Positions 54,601 through 64,000 of a stretch of DNA of 64,000 nt are shown one piece after another. The notes below the pieces were generated by a model. It did not search any database, was not told where the DNA came from, and worked only from the letters and a program-made list of their open reading frames with translations. Position 1 is the stretch's first letter; every line of letters begins with the position of its first letter. The translations under genes and the position numbers were made by a program. Source of the DNA: Closterium sp. NIES-65 (Eukaryota > Streptophyta > Zygnematophyceae > Desmidiales > Closteriaceae); NCBI GenBank assembly GCA_948144175.1, contig CANXME010002409.1, forward strand, positions 744,001 to 808,000, in the 5' to 3' direction.

Positions 54601-57600
54601 AGGCTCGACTGCGTCTACCTGGGACACACCTGAAGGGGCAGGACCCTGAGGAGGGAGGGGGTCTACCTGAGTAGCACCTGGCGCAAGGAAGAGCTGCGGC
54701 GGGGGGAGGGGCGCAGTGCGGTAGGGAAAGAGACGGTAGTAAGGCACCGACTCGTCAAAGGTGACGTCCTGGGAGGACAGAACACGGCGCGTGGTGGGGT
54801 GGTAAAAGTGCCAGCCAGGCGCGTCAGGGGGGGGAGCCAAGGAAGACGCAAGGAACAGCACGGGGGGACAGCTTGTCCGCAGACAAGTCGCGGACAAACG
54901 CCCCAGATTCCCAGACCCGAAACGCAGACGCATCGCCAACCTTCCCTGTCCACCGCAAGCCGGGAGAGGTCTCTGGCAAGGAGACCCGGGGCTGAAGGTT
55001 GAGCTGATGCGCGGCGTACTGAACCGCAAACGGCCACAGAAAATGGGGGGCAGCCGCATGCATCATGGACGTACGCGCGACGTCCATGACCATGCCAATG
55101 CGGCGCTCAGCAATCCCATTTTGCTGTGGAGAGGCCGGAAGCGTGAAGGTCTGGCGGATGCCCTGTGCCCGACAGAAGGCTCCCAGACGGGCAGAGGAAA
55201 ACTCCCCTCCTCTGTCCGAGTGCAGACGCAAAACAGGAAAGTCTGAGCTAAAACTCTCTCTGAGCTGGAGACGAGCTGCGCGGATCCAGTCGATCAACAC
55301 CTCAGTGACGTCACCCTTGCTGCGCAAGGGGAAGACTGTGGTGTAACGAGAGTAGTCGTCAACGACTAGCAGAAAGTACCGCTCTCTCCCCTGCCCACTG
55401 ACGCGGGCTGGGCCCCACACGTCCATGTGTAGAGTCTGCAGCGGAGCCTCTGTCGGAGGAAACTCGGAGGAGTGAGGGGCGGCGCGCTGTCGCCCCTCGA
55501 CGCAGGGGACGCAGGTAGGGCCAGGCCCCGGAGGAAGGGGAGGGAGAGACCGAGGAAGACCATAGACAAGGACACGGGAGGCCATGCCTCGGAGACGAGG
55601 CAAGGAGGGGTGACCAAGGCGGTGGTGCCAAAGGAGAGTCTGGTGGGACAGGAGACGACACGAGCAGGGGGCGGACTCAGGACCAGACCTGGACGCCGCA
55701 GCAAACACCTGACTCGACGTAGCTACCGGGGCAGACTCAGCAGTAGGGGGAGACTCAGCAGTAAGGGTGTACAGGCTCGACCCTGGCCGAGGGGTGAACG
55801 TGTCCAAGTGTCGGCCTGTCCGAGCACACCTGTAGTGGGTCACTCGCTGACTCGCAGGAGTGAACTGGTCAACCCCTCGATCCTGTAGGTCCGCTCCACT
55901 CACCAAGTTCGTAGAGAACGAGGGGAGGTAGAGACCAGACAGGGTGCCAGAGGGGGCTGCAGGGCACGTAAGGACAGTGGAGAAGCTAGCAAGGACAGGA
56001 CCCCCAGAGGGGTCTGCTACGGAGACTGCAGCCGGCCGACTAAGCGGCGTAAGAGTGGTGCGGTCTCGAAAGAAGGAGCGGGACGCACCCGAGTCAAGGG
56101 TGAAGGTGTGGAAGGCCTGAGCCGACGTAGTACCTGATAGAGCAGACTCACCAGCACCTGGGGCGGGAGACACACTGGTACCTGGGGCAGCAGACGCACT
56201 AGCACCTAGAGCAGCAGTCTCACCAGCACCTAGCGCAGCAGCCTCAATGCCCGGGTCAGGCGGTACACACAGGTAACAGGCACCCTCAACACTATCAGCA
56301 ACAGCATACATGGCAGCAAGAATAGCCTCAAAGTCAAGATCAAAGATAGCAACCACGGCCTTAGCCAGATCTCCCCAGCGAGGGATCTCTAACGCCTCAG
56401 GGAACTGGCGACGCCACGCGTCCGTCAAGCGACCAAAGCAGCGCTGGGTGGAGTGCGGACCCCCTCACTGCTCACCAGTGCGGTCGCCGGTACGGAGAAC
56501 GTAAGAGCAGGGACCAAAACCCCCACCGCGCTGGCGTGCAGTGTACCACTCACGAAGCTGCTGAGGGGACAGGGTCACACCACTCTGCTGCTGCTGCTGG
56601 CGCTTACCACCACCGGCACCACTCCTCGACGCAGAGTCGCGACTCGCTCCACCACCGCCGCCTCCGCCACCGCCGCCGCCGCCGCCTCCGCCGCCTCTGC
56701 GCCTCCTCCACCTCTGCGCCTCCTCCACCTCCGCCTCCTCCACTACCTCCGCCGCCTCCGCCGCCTCCACTGCTGCCGCCGCCGCCGCCACCCCCAGCAC
56801 CACTCCCACCACCACCCCCACTCCCTCCACCGCCTCCACCACCACCTCCACCGCCCCCTCCACCTCCTCCAGTGCCCTTGCCCCCCTTCCCCTTGCCGGT
56901 GCGGCATCTCCTGCTCAGGGCAGACGCAGCGCCGACTGACTCGAAACCAGCGAGGTCGGCCGCAGCAGCAGAGGCAACAGAGGGCAAGAGGGGGGAGGGA
57001 GAACACCCCTCAAAGACAAGGGTGCGAGGGTCACCACGAGAGGCTCCTACAGCGACTATGCTCTTCTCTATCGCTAGGAGGGCCTTCTCGAGGAGGTCAA
57101 CGGTGAGAGTGGTGGGGCAAACAGAGAGGAAGTGGTCCTGGACTACACGGAGAGAGTCAGGGAGACGGGTGACTATGTAGTAGAGGGTGATGTACATGGG
57201 GGGGGGGGTTCTTGGCGCAGAACTCAGCAGGAAGCGCAGAGCGGTAGCGAGTGTCACTAGTGCGGAGGTGCGTAATGAGGTCAGCATTAGTGGGAAAGGC
57301 AGTAAGGTCAGAGAAGAGGTACGGTAGCATGAGGCGGCTCAGTGCAGCAGTGGCAGGGGAAGAGTAGTGTGCAACTACAGCGTCGTACAAGGTCTGAGCA
57401 CTCTTGTACTGGCTAAAGTGTGCACGCTCAGTGGTCGGTAAGTTGCGGCGCACAGCAAGGCGAGCAGCAGCGTCACGTGTGGCCCACTGTGAGCGAACAG
57501 TGGCGTTAGCATCAGCAGCAGGGGCAGGGGAGGCACCAGAAGAGAGGTCACACAGGAAAAGCTGCAGATCATCTACCCAGACCTCAAAGTCAATAGCCCG

Positions 57601-57639
57601 ACCCTCAGCGTCAAAGGTGAGAACGCTAGGGGAAGCCAT
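51666..57639 (-). pseudogene. Element I gag-pol, decayed, YVDD changed to YVDA
   Basis: Starts MASPSVLTFDAEGRAI at 57639. An in-frame deletion removes about nine residues of the LQLFLQCDRADG region. An 11-base run (57198-57208) shifts frame after AKNPPP, as in C. Another shift lies in the Gly-rich spacer near 56720. The zinc module is broken by TGA near 56466 (Cys codon). Protease DSGASRSFF, HHCC and integrase DRGGEF follow to a C-run frameshift near 54830. The linker has REPLSPQELRVWF and three copies of a 75-bp-type unit. A stop after LPSPP (about 53593), a shift near 53420 and a stop near 52990 precede RT. The RT active site reads YVDA (Ala codon at 52638-52640). RNase H ends LLSS. Confidence 0.9.
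54060..54290 (-). repeat. Tandem repeats in the integrase-RT linker of I
   Basis: Three near-identical units of about 75 bp encoding a GADGPTGVGAAGAGAAGGVG-like block; a mutation in the third changes one Gly codon to Arg. Confidence 0.8.
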
Positions 57640-58415
57640 AACAGCAAGAGGCAGGGCAGTGCAGTGGCAGAGACTGTGCTCTTACCAGGTAGGTGGAGCG
57701 AACGGGCTGCTCGGCTGTCGAGCGACTCGGCTGTAGGGCGGCTCGGCTGCTGGGCGGCTCGGCTGCCGGGCGGCTCGGCTGCAGGTGCGGGGCGGCTCGG
57801 CTGTCGGGCGACTCGGCTGCTGGGCGGCTCGGCTGCTTGGCGGCTCGGCTGCACGGTGCTGGGCGGCTCGGCTGTCGGGCGGCTCGGCTGTCGGGCGGCT
57901 CGGCTGTCGGGCGGCTCGGTTGCTGGGCGGCTCGGGAGGTCGGGCGTCTCAGGTGTCCGGCGGTTCGGCTGCTCGGCGTTGCGGGCGCTGGGAGGCGGGG
58001 TCGCAGGTGGTGGCGAGGTCGCAGGTGGTGGCGAGGTCGCAGGTGGTGGCGAGGTCGCAGGTGGTGGCGAAGTCGCAGGTGGCGGTGGGCCGCAAGGGTG
58101 GGCGGGGCCGCGGTGGCGACAGGGCCGAAGTGGGGCCTAAGTGGGGCCGTAGAGGGGCCGACGGGGCCGAAGTGGGGCCGTAGCGGGGCCGCAGCAGGGC
58201 CTAAGCGGGGCCGAAGCGGGGCCGTAGCGAGGCCTAAGCGGGGCCGTTGCGTGGCCGTAGCGGGGCCGTAGTGGGGCCGACGGGGCCAACGGGGCCGACG
58301 GGGCCGTAGCGAGGCCGTAGCGGGGCCTAAGCGGGGCCGACGGGGCCGTAGCGGGGCTGTAGCGGGGCCGTAGCGGGGCCTAAGCGGGGCCGACGGGGCC
58401 GTAGCGGGGCCGTAG
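57640..58415 (-). repeat. Minisatellite leader of element I
   Basis: GGCTCGGCTGTCGGGC units (57720-57940), five copies of the 18-bp unit GAGGTCGCAGGTGGTGGC (about 57998-58086), and GGGGCCGTAGC-type units (58110-58415). Ends at the first base of J's LTR. Confidence 0.85.
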
Positions 58416-59247
58416 TGTTGGTGCAACCCTACGGTTTGCACTCGGCTTGTTGTCCGTGTGCGTGCATGTGTGTGTGTATGGAATGGTATGAGGGCATGGG
58501 ATAATATATATATTTCATGCTTATAATTGTGTGTGAATGTTGAGTCATGATGTCGAGTGTGTGTGTCGAGTCAATAGCGAGTTATCGCTAGACGCGTGTT
58601 ACGCGGTCGTTTGTGTCTCGCGCGCGGTTTTTATTTTTGTCGTGCGCGGTTTCTATTTTGTCCTGTGTCGAACGTTCGGTGTGTCGCAGGTGTGTGCAGC
58701 AGACCCATCAAGAACTCAAGGATGAGTTTGTGATGAAGAGCCGGAGCCTTGGTGTCAAGCCTCAAGTGATTTCGAAGCTCGCCAAAAGGGTACACCTCAA
58801 GATATTGAAGATAGTTACATTACTTTGTGTAGTGTAACATTTCACTTGGTGTAGGCCCTAGTGAAGGGTAGTTTCGAGACCCTTCGTGGTTGGGGACAGT
58901 GTGGCACTGTTCCACATCACTGTACCTCGGCTCTTGGGGTTTGTAGGAGCTGGGAGTCATTCCCAACTCGTAACTCTTCATATCTCTTCCTATTTTGTGT
59001 TCTAAGACTATAGTGGCTGCCATAGTGCCGTTCGTTCAAACCGACACTGTGTCGTCAATACTTGGTGAAATCGTGCGATCTAAATTGCCTATTGTAGGCG
59101 ACGTTCAGACGCTCTAGATCCAAGTTGAATGAGGTCATTTGGAGTTGTGAGCAGATCGCTATCAACGTTTGAATACGCTATGCAGAAATCCGACAGTGCA
59201 CTCTATCATTCGTTTTAGGCACATTGGAGCCTATTGTGACTATAACA
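58416..59247 (+). repeat. 5' LTR of element J (about 832 bp)
   Basis: Starts TGTTGGTGCAACCC and ends ACTATAACA, so the ends TGTT / AACA are inverted. The PBS TGGTATCAGAGCCCC follows at 59250 after two bases. TATATATATT at about 58505 could be a TATA region. The start is inferred from where the leader repeats of I stop; there is no second copy in the window to compare. Confidence 0.75.
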
Positions 59248-59249
59248 AG

Positions 59250-59264
59250 TGGTATCAGAGCCCC
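59250..59264 (+). promoter_or_regulatory. PBS of element J
   Basis: TGGTATCAGAGCCCC, the standard plant copia primer-binding site complementary to initiator-Met tRNA. No post-PBS hairpin of the A-K type is present. Confidence 0.85.
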
Positions 59265-59281
59265 TTGGAGCAGTTTCGACA

Positions 59282-62200
59282 ATGGCTGGACTTGAGGAAA
59301 GGGGTGGCAGAGGTTCTGGTGGCAGAGGAGAAGCCCAAGCTCAAGGCCAACCCCGTGATTCAGCCATGGCGCCTGTGCAATCAAGTGTTGGCCCATCTAG
59401 GGATGAGCCTAGAGTGTTTGGCCTTGACAAGTTCAATGGTGACAACTTTGCTGAGTGGTCCTTCAGAATGGAGAACATATTTGACCACTATGACCTGCTG
59501 GAGGTAATGGAAGGAACGGAGAAGCGTCCCGAGAACGACCCGGAGAAGAGCCCGTGGGTGCGGAAGAGCGCACAAGGCTACCTCCTACTTGGGCAAGCGT
59601 TGGGGAGCAGCCAAATCCGTCACATCAAGCCCTTCCAGCGTGAACCAGAGAAGGGACCAAAGGCATGGGCTGCTCTGAAGGGTGTACACGCTCCTGCAAC
59701 AGCGGCGGTAGCTGTGGTGTTGGAACGGCAAATGGCGACACTACGAATTGAAGAGGATGAAGCGGTTGAAGAAGGGGTGCAGAAATTCTTTGACTTGTTG
59801 ACGCGGCTTGAGGGAGCTGATTTGAACTATTGTGAACTCCAAAAGAAGACCAAGTTGCTGGCCCTACTCCCTGAGTCATGGTCCTCGCTCATCATCAACC
59901 TTAATCGCGACTTGCCCCGCCTCTCGCTTGAAGACGTGAAGCGAGCTATCCTTCAAGAGGATTTCCGCCGCCGTGAGTTGGCGAGTGCGGATGGCGCTGG
60001 GGCAGCGAGCATCGGCCGTGGATATGGTCGAGGAAGAGGTAGAGGACGAGGGGGAGGAAGGTTTGGTGGCAGCAACTTCGGCGGAGGCCGCGGGAGTGGC
60101 GGTTACGGCAACGACGACAAGAGCTACGGACGCGGTCGCGGCCGATTCGACGGCGAGTGTCACTATTGCCACAAGAGCGGACACATGTGGCGCGACTGCT
60201 ACAAACTCCCTGATGGTTGGACCCCTGCTCAAGGCCAAGAGGGTAGAGGAGCAGGAGGAGGGAGAGGAAGAGGCCGTGGAGGCCGTGGCGGTCGCGGTGG
60301 CGGAGCTGCAAACATGAAGAGCGGAGACAACGACAAGGACCCGAGCAACGATCGGTACCCGGGTCTATTCTACTTCGTGTCGACGCAAGTACCGACTGGT
60401 CCAGAGAAGGATGAAGGCTTTGAGGAGCCAGCAGCTGTGGGGAAGGTGACTCTACACCCTCTGGACTATTGGGTGATCGATAGTGGCGCTACCTATAGCA
60501 TGACACCTCGCCCGGACTTGCTCACCGAACTCGAACCGTCACCGGTGAAGCATGTTACATCAGCTTTGGGGCAGCGAGCGGAGGTGAAAGGCATGGGCAA
60601 GGCCATGTTTAAGGGTGCTGATGGGAAGATGGTGGGCCTCAAGAGTGTGCTTTGGGTGCCCAGCCTTGCTGCCAACCTGATTTCCGTGCGGCGGTTGGCA
60701 AAGGCCGGCATGGACACGAACTCAAAGGGAGCCAAGACCTACACCGCAAGGCTTGGCGATCGGATTCTTTGGGACCTTCATGAGGATAGAGATGTCTACA
60801 ACGAGATGTGGCAGATCCCTGTGGTCCCAATGCCTAAGGAGAGGCAAGTGGCAGCAAGCGTCAGCACCAAAGGTGGAGCGGTTGGTAGCAGCGATTGCGC
60901 GGACGGTCGCGCTAAGGAGAAGGAGTCCAAGAAGTGCAATCTTGGAGGGACCAGCAAGCTTGGTGAACCTATGGAGAGAGGTGCAGCAACCAAGGAGCAG
61001 CAAAAGGGTGAGGAGAACCCCGAGGCAGCAGCGGATGAGGACTACGGAGAGAGTATGTGGGGCGCTATTGCGAGCGTGGCATTCTCCAATCCAACTTCGG
61101 CTACGGGGGAGTGTGATTGGCTCACCTTGCATCGGCGCATGGGGCATGTGGCCCTGCCCATCTTGCAGCAGCTAGTAAAGAATGAGATGGTTGCTGGCAT
61201 ACGTGTGAAGGGGGAGCCCGATGAGGTACTTGGCTGCCCGACGTGCATGCAAGCCAAGTTCACCCGTTTCCCATTCTCTAGTTCGGAGGCAACGGCTAAG
61301 GCACCACTTGATGAGGTGGTGATGGACGTGGTGGGCCCCCTGAAGCTTGGAGCTGCTGGAGCTGAGTACTTCCTCACTATTGTGGACGTCTACACCCGTA
61401 TGACTTGGGTGTACGTGCTGGCCAAAAAGAGCGACGTGGCTGAAACGTTGAAGGTGGATTGGTTCCCGATGGTGGAGCGGCAACAAGACCGTCTAGTCAA
61501 GTCAATCCGCACCGATCGAGGGGGAGAGTTCCTGAGCAAGGAGTTTGGGTTGTGGCTGAAGAAGAATGGTATTCGGCACTCCCTCACTATGCCATACTCC
61601 CTTGCAATGAACGGCATCGCCGAGCGAGCGAACCGCACAATCACGGAGGCGGCACGCGGGTTGCTCATTGAAGCCGGGCTACCCGACTATTTCTGGCCTG
61701 ATGCGGTGCGGAGCGCGTGTGTGGCCAAGAACCGAGCCTTGACTCATGTGGGAGCAGACAAATGGGTGCCCTATGTGGAGTGGCTAGGAAGGAAGCCAAA
61801 GGTGGATATGCTTCGGGTGTTCGGGTGCATGTGCATGGCGCTCGTGCCTAAGCATCTTCGGCACAACAAGCTTGGTGCCAAGGCGGTGTGGGCCGTGCAC
61901 TTGGGCATGGCTCAAAACAGCAAGGGATGGCTTCTTTGGGACCCATTCACCAAGAAGTTCTTGGTGAGCAAGGACTGCAAGTTCATGGAGAACTTCATGT
62001 ACAAAGATTGGAAGGCGGAGAATGAGGCGAAGATAGGCGTGCGGTTTGGGGAGGTGAAGAGTTCCGGTTTGGAGCATGTGGAGCTGCCTTTGGAGCTGAG
62101 CAGCGGCAGCACAACCACAAGGCAATCCTCCCTTGTGAATGGGGGAGGGGAGGCCAATGATGCAGAGGAAGAAGAGGAGGAGGTGCAGCAAGTGAGCGAG

Positions 62201-64000
62201 CGTGCACCGTCACTCCCTTCCCGTACTACGAGTGCTCCACGGATTCGAGCCACACCGCAGCAACGCCAAGGCCTTCAAGTCCCTGCAGCTGAGGAGGAAG
62301 GAAGGGGCAAGAGGAGAGTTCAACCCCCTAATAGGCTGACCTATGATGTGCTGGGAAAGCAGGACAAGACAGCCCTGGCCGGAGCGGCAATGATGGTCGG
62401 AGACGACGAGGAGAGTGACTACGAGGAGTGTGCCTTCGCGTTCTTCTCTCCGGTGGAGATGCCGGGAGAACCAGCAACTCTCAAGGAGGCTTTAGAGAGT
62501 AGTGATGCTGAGGAGTGGAAGAAGGCCATGGAGAGTGAGCTGAAGAGCATCAAGGAGAATGACACGTTTGAATTGGTGGAGCTACCGGAGGGGCGTACGG
62601 CGATAACGTCCAAGTGGCTCTTCAAAATCAAGTCGGATGCCGACGGCAAGATCGAGCGCTACAAGTCTAGGCTTGTAGCCAAGGGGTACCAGCAGAAGGA
62701 GAAGGTGGACTTCAAGGAGCTGTTTGCCCCTGTGGTGAAGCCGACGACGCTGCGAACCCTATTCGCGGGAGCCGCCATCAAAGGATGGGTAGTAAAACAA
62801 ATGGACATCGTAACGGCATTCCTTAACGGCATCCTTGAGGAGGAGATTTTTATGGCGCAGCCAGAGGGGTTTGATGATGGTAGTGGCAGAGTGTGGAAGC
62901 TGAAGAAGGCCCTCTATGTGCTGAAGCAGGCCCCTAGGCAATGGTACATGAAGCTGCGCGAAGTGTTGGAGGAGATCGGCTTCACTCCCTCAACGGCCGA
63001 TCACTCCTTGTTCATGCTTGGCGAGGGGGAGCAGAGGAGCTTCATGGTGGTTTATGTAGATGACATTCTTATATTCTCACCCTCCTCTGACCTTGTGAAG
63101 GAGGTGATGTTGAAGCTGCATGACAAGTTCAAGTGCAAGTCCCTTGGTGACGTGAACTTCTACCTTGGGCTCCACATCGAACGAGACGTGGAGAAGCGGA
63201 GCATGCGAGTGCACCAACGGAAGTACCTGGAGGCGTTGGCTGCCAACTTCGGCCAGAGTGAAGGTCATGTGGCTACTCCCTTTCCCTCTGGGTTCAAGTG
63301 TGTGAAGGGACCAGAGGAGGAGAGCGTTTGTGAAGAGGAGAGGCGCCGTTTTCACTCGTTGGTGGGCAGCCTCATGTATGCGGCGGTAAACACCCGACCG
63401 GACGTCGCGTTTGCTACCGGGCAGCTGGCTAGGGTTGTGCAATGCCCTAATGAGGAGCAGGTAGCAGCTGGACTGAGGGTGGCCAAGTATCTTGGCCAAA
63501 CACCGACCGTTGAGCTGCAATACTCGGCGGCGGCACAAAGGCGCCAAAAGGGCGCGGATGGTGTTGAACCCGGGCGTTTGTTCCTCACCGCCTACTCGGA
63601 TGCGTCATATGCATCGGAACCAGAGGACATGACAAGTGTAGGAGGCTTCATATGCTGTGTTGGTGGAGGCCCAACTGCTTGGGAGAGCAAGAAGCAGGTT
63701 GACCAAGCTTTGAGCTCGGTGGAGTCCGAGTACATGGCACTCTTCCGTGCCGTACGGGAGATTGTGTGGCAGCGGCGTTTGTTGGCTGAATTGGGGGAGG
63801 ACGAGCAAGGACCTACCCCACTCTACTGTGACAGCCAGGATGCCATTGCTCTTGCTAAGAACCCTGTGTTTCATGGACTCACAAAGCACATGAGGGTGAA
63901 ATGGCATTGGACGAGGAGCATGGTGACCGCGGGTGAAGTTGAGTTGCGGTACGTGAAGACCATGGGGCAGCCGGCTGACATGATGACTAAGAGGCTGGTG
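59282..64000 (+). CDS. Element J Gag-Pol polyprotein, intact, open at right edge
   Basis: I read this frame codon by codon: 1573 codons from ATG 59282 (MAGLEERGG) to the last base with no stop. Order by residue: Gag (UBN2-like, with FGLDKFNGDNFAEWSFRME); Gly/Arg-rich RGRGRGRGG stretch; zinc knuckle CHYCHKSGHMWRDC at 293-306 (C-x2-C-x4-H-x4-C); second RGRGG stretch; protease DSGAT with D400; GAG-pre-integrase with LHRRMGH and CPTCMQAKF; integrase with DRGGEF (D745) and NGIAERANR; RT with KWLFKIKSDADG, QMDIVTAFLNG and YVDD at 1258-1261; RNase H with SDASYAS (D1440), ESEYMAL and LYCDSQDA. The final ADMMTKRLV is near the usual C-terminus. All catalytic residues I can place are present, so the enzyme set looks functional. 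ATG lies 18 bp after the PBS. Confidence 0.95.
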   Translation, partial: MAGLEERGGRGSGGRGEAQAQGQPRDSAMAPVQSSVGPSRDEPRVFGLDKFNGDNFAEWSFRMENIFDHYDLLEVMEGTEKRPENDPEKSPWVRKSAQGYLLLGQALGSSQIRHIKPFQREPEKGPKAWAALKGVHAPATAAVAVVLERQMATLRIEEDEAVEEGVQKFFDLLTRLEGADLNYCELQKKTKLLALLPESWSSLIINLNRDLPRLSLEDVKRAILQEDFRRRELASADGAGAASIGRGYGRGRGRGRGGGRFGGSNFGGGRGSGGYGNDDKSYGRGRGRFDGECHYCHKSGHMWRDCYKLPDGWTPAQGQEGRGAGGGRGRGRGGRGGRGGGAANMKSGDNDKDPSNDRYPGLFYFVSTQVPTGPEKDEGFEEPAAVGKVTLHPLDYWVIDSGATYSMTPRPDLLTELEPSPVKHVTSALGQRAEVKGMGKAMFKGADGKMVGLKSVLWVPSLAANLISVRRLAKAGMDTNSKGAKTYTARLGDRILWDLHEDRDVYNEMWQIPVVPMPKERQVAASVSTKGGAVGSSDCADGRAKEKESKKCNLGGTSKLGEPMERGAATKEQQKGEENPEAAADEDYGESMWGAIASVAFSNPTSATGECDWLTLHRRMGHVALPILQQLVKNEMVAGIRVKGEPDEVLGCPTCMQAKFTRFPFSSSEATAKAPLDEVVMDVVGPLKLGAAGAEYFLTIVDVYTRMTWVYVLAKKSDVAETLKVDWFPMVERQQDRLVKSIRTDRGGEFLSKEFGLWLKKNGIRHSLTMPYSLAMNGIAERANRTITEAARGLLIEAGLPDYFWPDAVRSACVAKNRALTHVGADKWVPYVEWLGRKPKVDMLRVFGCMCMALVPKHLRHNKLGAKAVWAVHLGMAQNSKGWLLWDPFTKKFLVSKDCKFMENFMYKDWKAENEAKIGVRFGEVKSSGLEHVELPLELSSGSTTTRQSSLVNGGGEANDAEEEEEEVQQVSERAPSLPSRTTSAPRIRATPQQRQGLQVPAAEEEGRGKRRVQPPNRLTYDVLGKQDKTALAGAAMMVGDDEESDYEECAFAFFSPVEMPGEPATLKEALESSDAEEWKKAMESELKSIKENDTFELVELPEGRTAITSKWLFKIKSDADGKIERYKSRLVAKGYQQKEKVDFKELFAPVVKPTTLRTLFAGAAIKGWVVKQMDIVTAFLNGILEEEIFMAQPEGFDDGSGRVWKLKKALYVLKQAPRQWYMKLREVLEEIGFTPSTADHSLFMLGEGEQRSFMVVYVDDILIFSPSSDLVKEVMLKLHDKFKCKSLGDVNFYLGLHIERDVEKRSMRVHQRKYLEALAANFGQSEGHVATPFPSGFKCVKGPEEESVCEEERRRFHSLVGSLMYAAVNTRPDVAFATGQLARVVQCPNEEQVAAGLRVAKYLGQTPTVELQYSAAAQRRQKGADGVEPGRLFLTAYSDASYASEPEDMTSVGGFICCVGGGPTAWESKKQVDQALSSVESEYMALFRAVREIVWQRRLLAELGEDEQGPTPLYCDSQDAIALAKNPVFHGLTKHMRVKWHWTRSMVTAGEVELRYVKTMGQPADMMTKRLV

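Larger units (their letters stand above)
51334..58415 (-). mobile_element. Copia element I, 5' end cut by element J
   Basis: Minus-strand copia element inserted in gag of gypsy H. 3' LTR 51334-51455, PPT hairpin, coding 51666-57639, leader to 58415. There J begins, so I's 5' LTR and PBS lie beyond J, off the window. Confidence 0.85.
58416..64000 (+). mobile_element. Copia element J, 5' part, runs off right edge
   Basis: A different copia lineage from A-I and K: long LTR (about 832 bp), canonical PBS, no minisatellite leader, canonical zinc knuckle and moderate GC. Inserted in the leader of element I (left duplication expected at 58411-58415, CGTAG). The 3' LTR is beyond the window. Confidence 0.9.

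Noticed and set aside
58416..59281. Short frames at 58537-58725 and 58613-58837 as host genes
   Set aside because: They lie in the LTR of J and have no recognisable domain.
1..64000. Host genes, tRNA, rRNA, or an env-like gene between RNase H and the 3' LTR
   Set aside because: Nothing outside the elements resembles a host exon or structural RNA, and the 3' UTRs of B, E, F, G and I are too short to hold an env gene.

Overview
The window is a block of nested LTR retrotransposons. I found no host gene, rRNA, tRNA or CRISPR array. The organism is probably a plant-lineage eukaryote. Ty1/copia elements with GC-rich internal regions, Ty3/gypsy elements, PBS sequences that match an initiator-Met tRNA, and many nonsense mutations at CAG sites would all suit a GC-rich streptophyte green alga, but the sequence does not prove it. 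I name the elements A to L, plus S for a solo LTR.

Layout: A (1-3011, minus, runs off the left edge) sits in an LTR-like sequence L (3012-3509, leader to about 4090). Unassigned DNA follows at 4091-4766. K (copia, plus) starts at 4767. Its leader is split by B (5705-13360, minus, copia, identical LTRs), and its decayed gag-pol continues to 18825. C (copia, plus) enters K's 3' UTR at 18931 and is cut at about 24370 by D (Ty3/gypsy, plus). D's reverse transcriptase is split by E (27212-34842, copia, plus), which carries solo LTR S (29716-29951). D's RT is then broken again at 35231 by a second gypsy element, H. H's 5' LTR holds two copia elements, F (35266-42346, minus) and G (42521-49951, plus). 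H's gag is broken at 51334 by I (copia, minus), and I's leader is broken at 58416 by J (a different copia lineage, plus), which runs off the right edge. The deepest chain is K > C > D > H > I > J. Exact 5-bp target duplications support B, E, F, G and S; the other junctions rest on LTR ends and broken reading frames.

A, B, C, E, F, G, I and K form one copia group with shared features: very short LTRs (122-134 bp), a co-varying hairpin right after the PBS, a GC-rich minisatellite leader, an unusual Gag zinc module (C-x13-C-x3/4-H-x4-C), a repeated REWY/F peptide motif, a low-complexity tandem-repeat linker between integrase and RT, and a hairpin at the polypurine tract. Where the relevant end lies in the window these hold almost throughout. 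B (one amber codon) and G (two amber codons) are nearly intact. J has a single uninterrupted gag-pol frame of at least 1573 codons. A, C, D, E, F, H, I and K are clearly broken.
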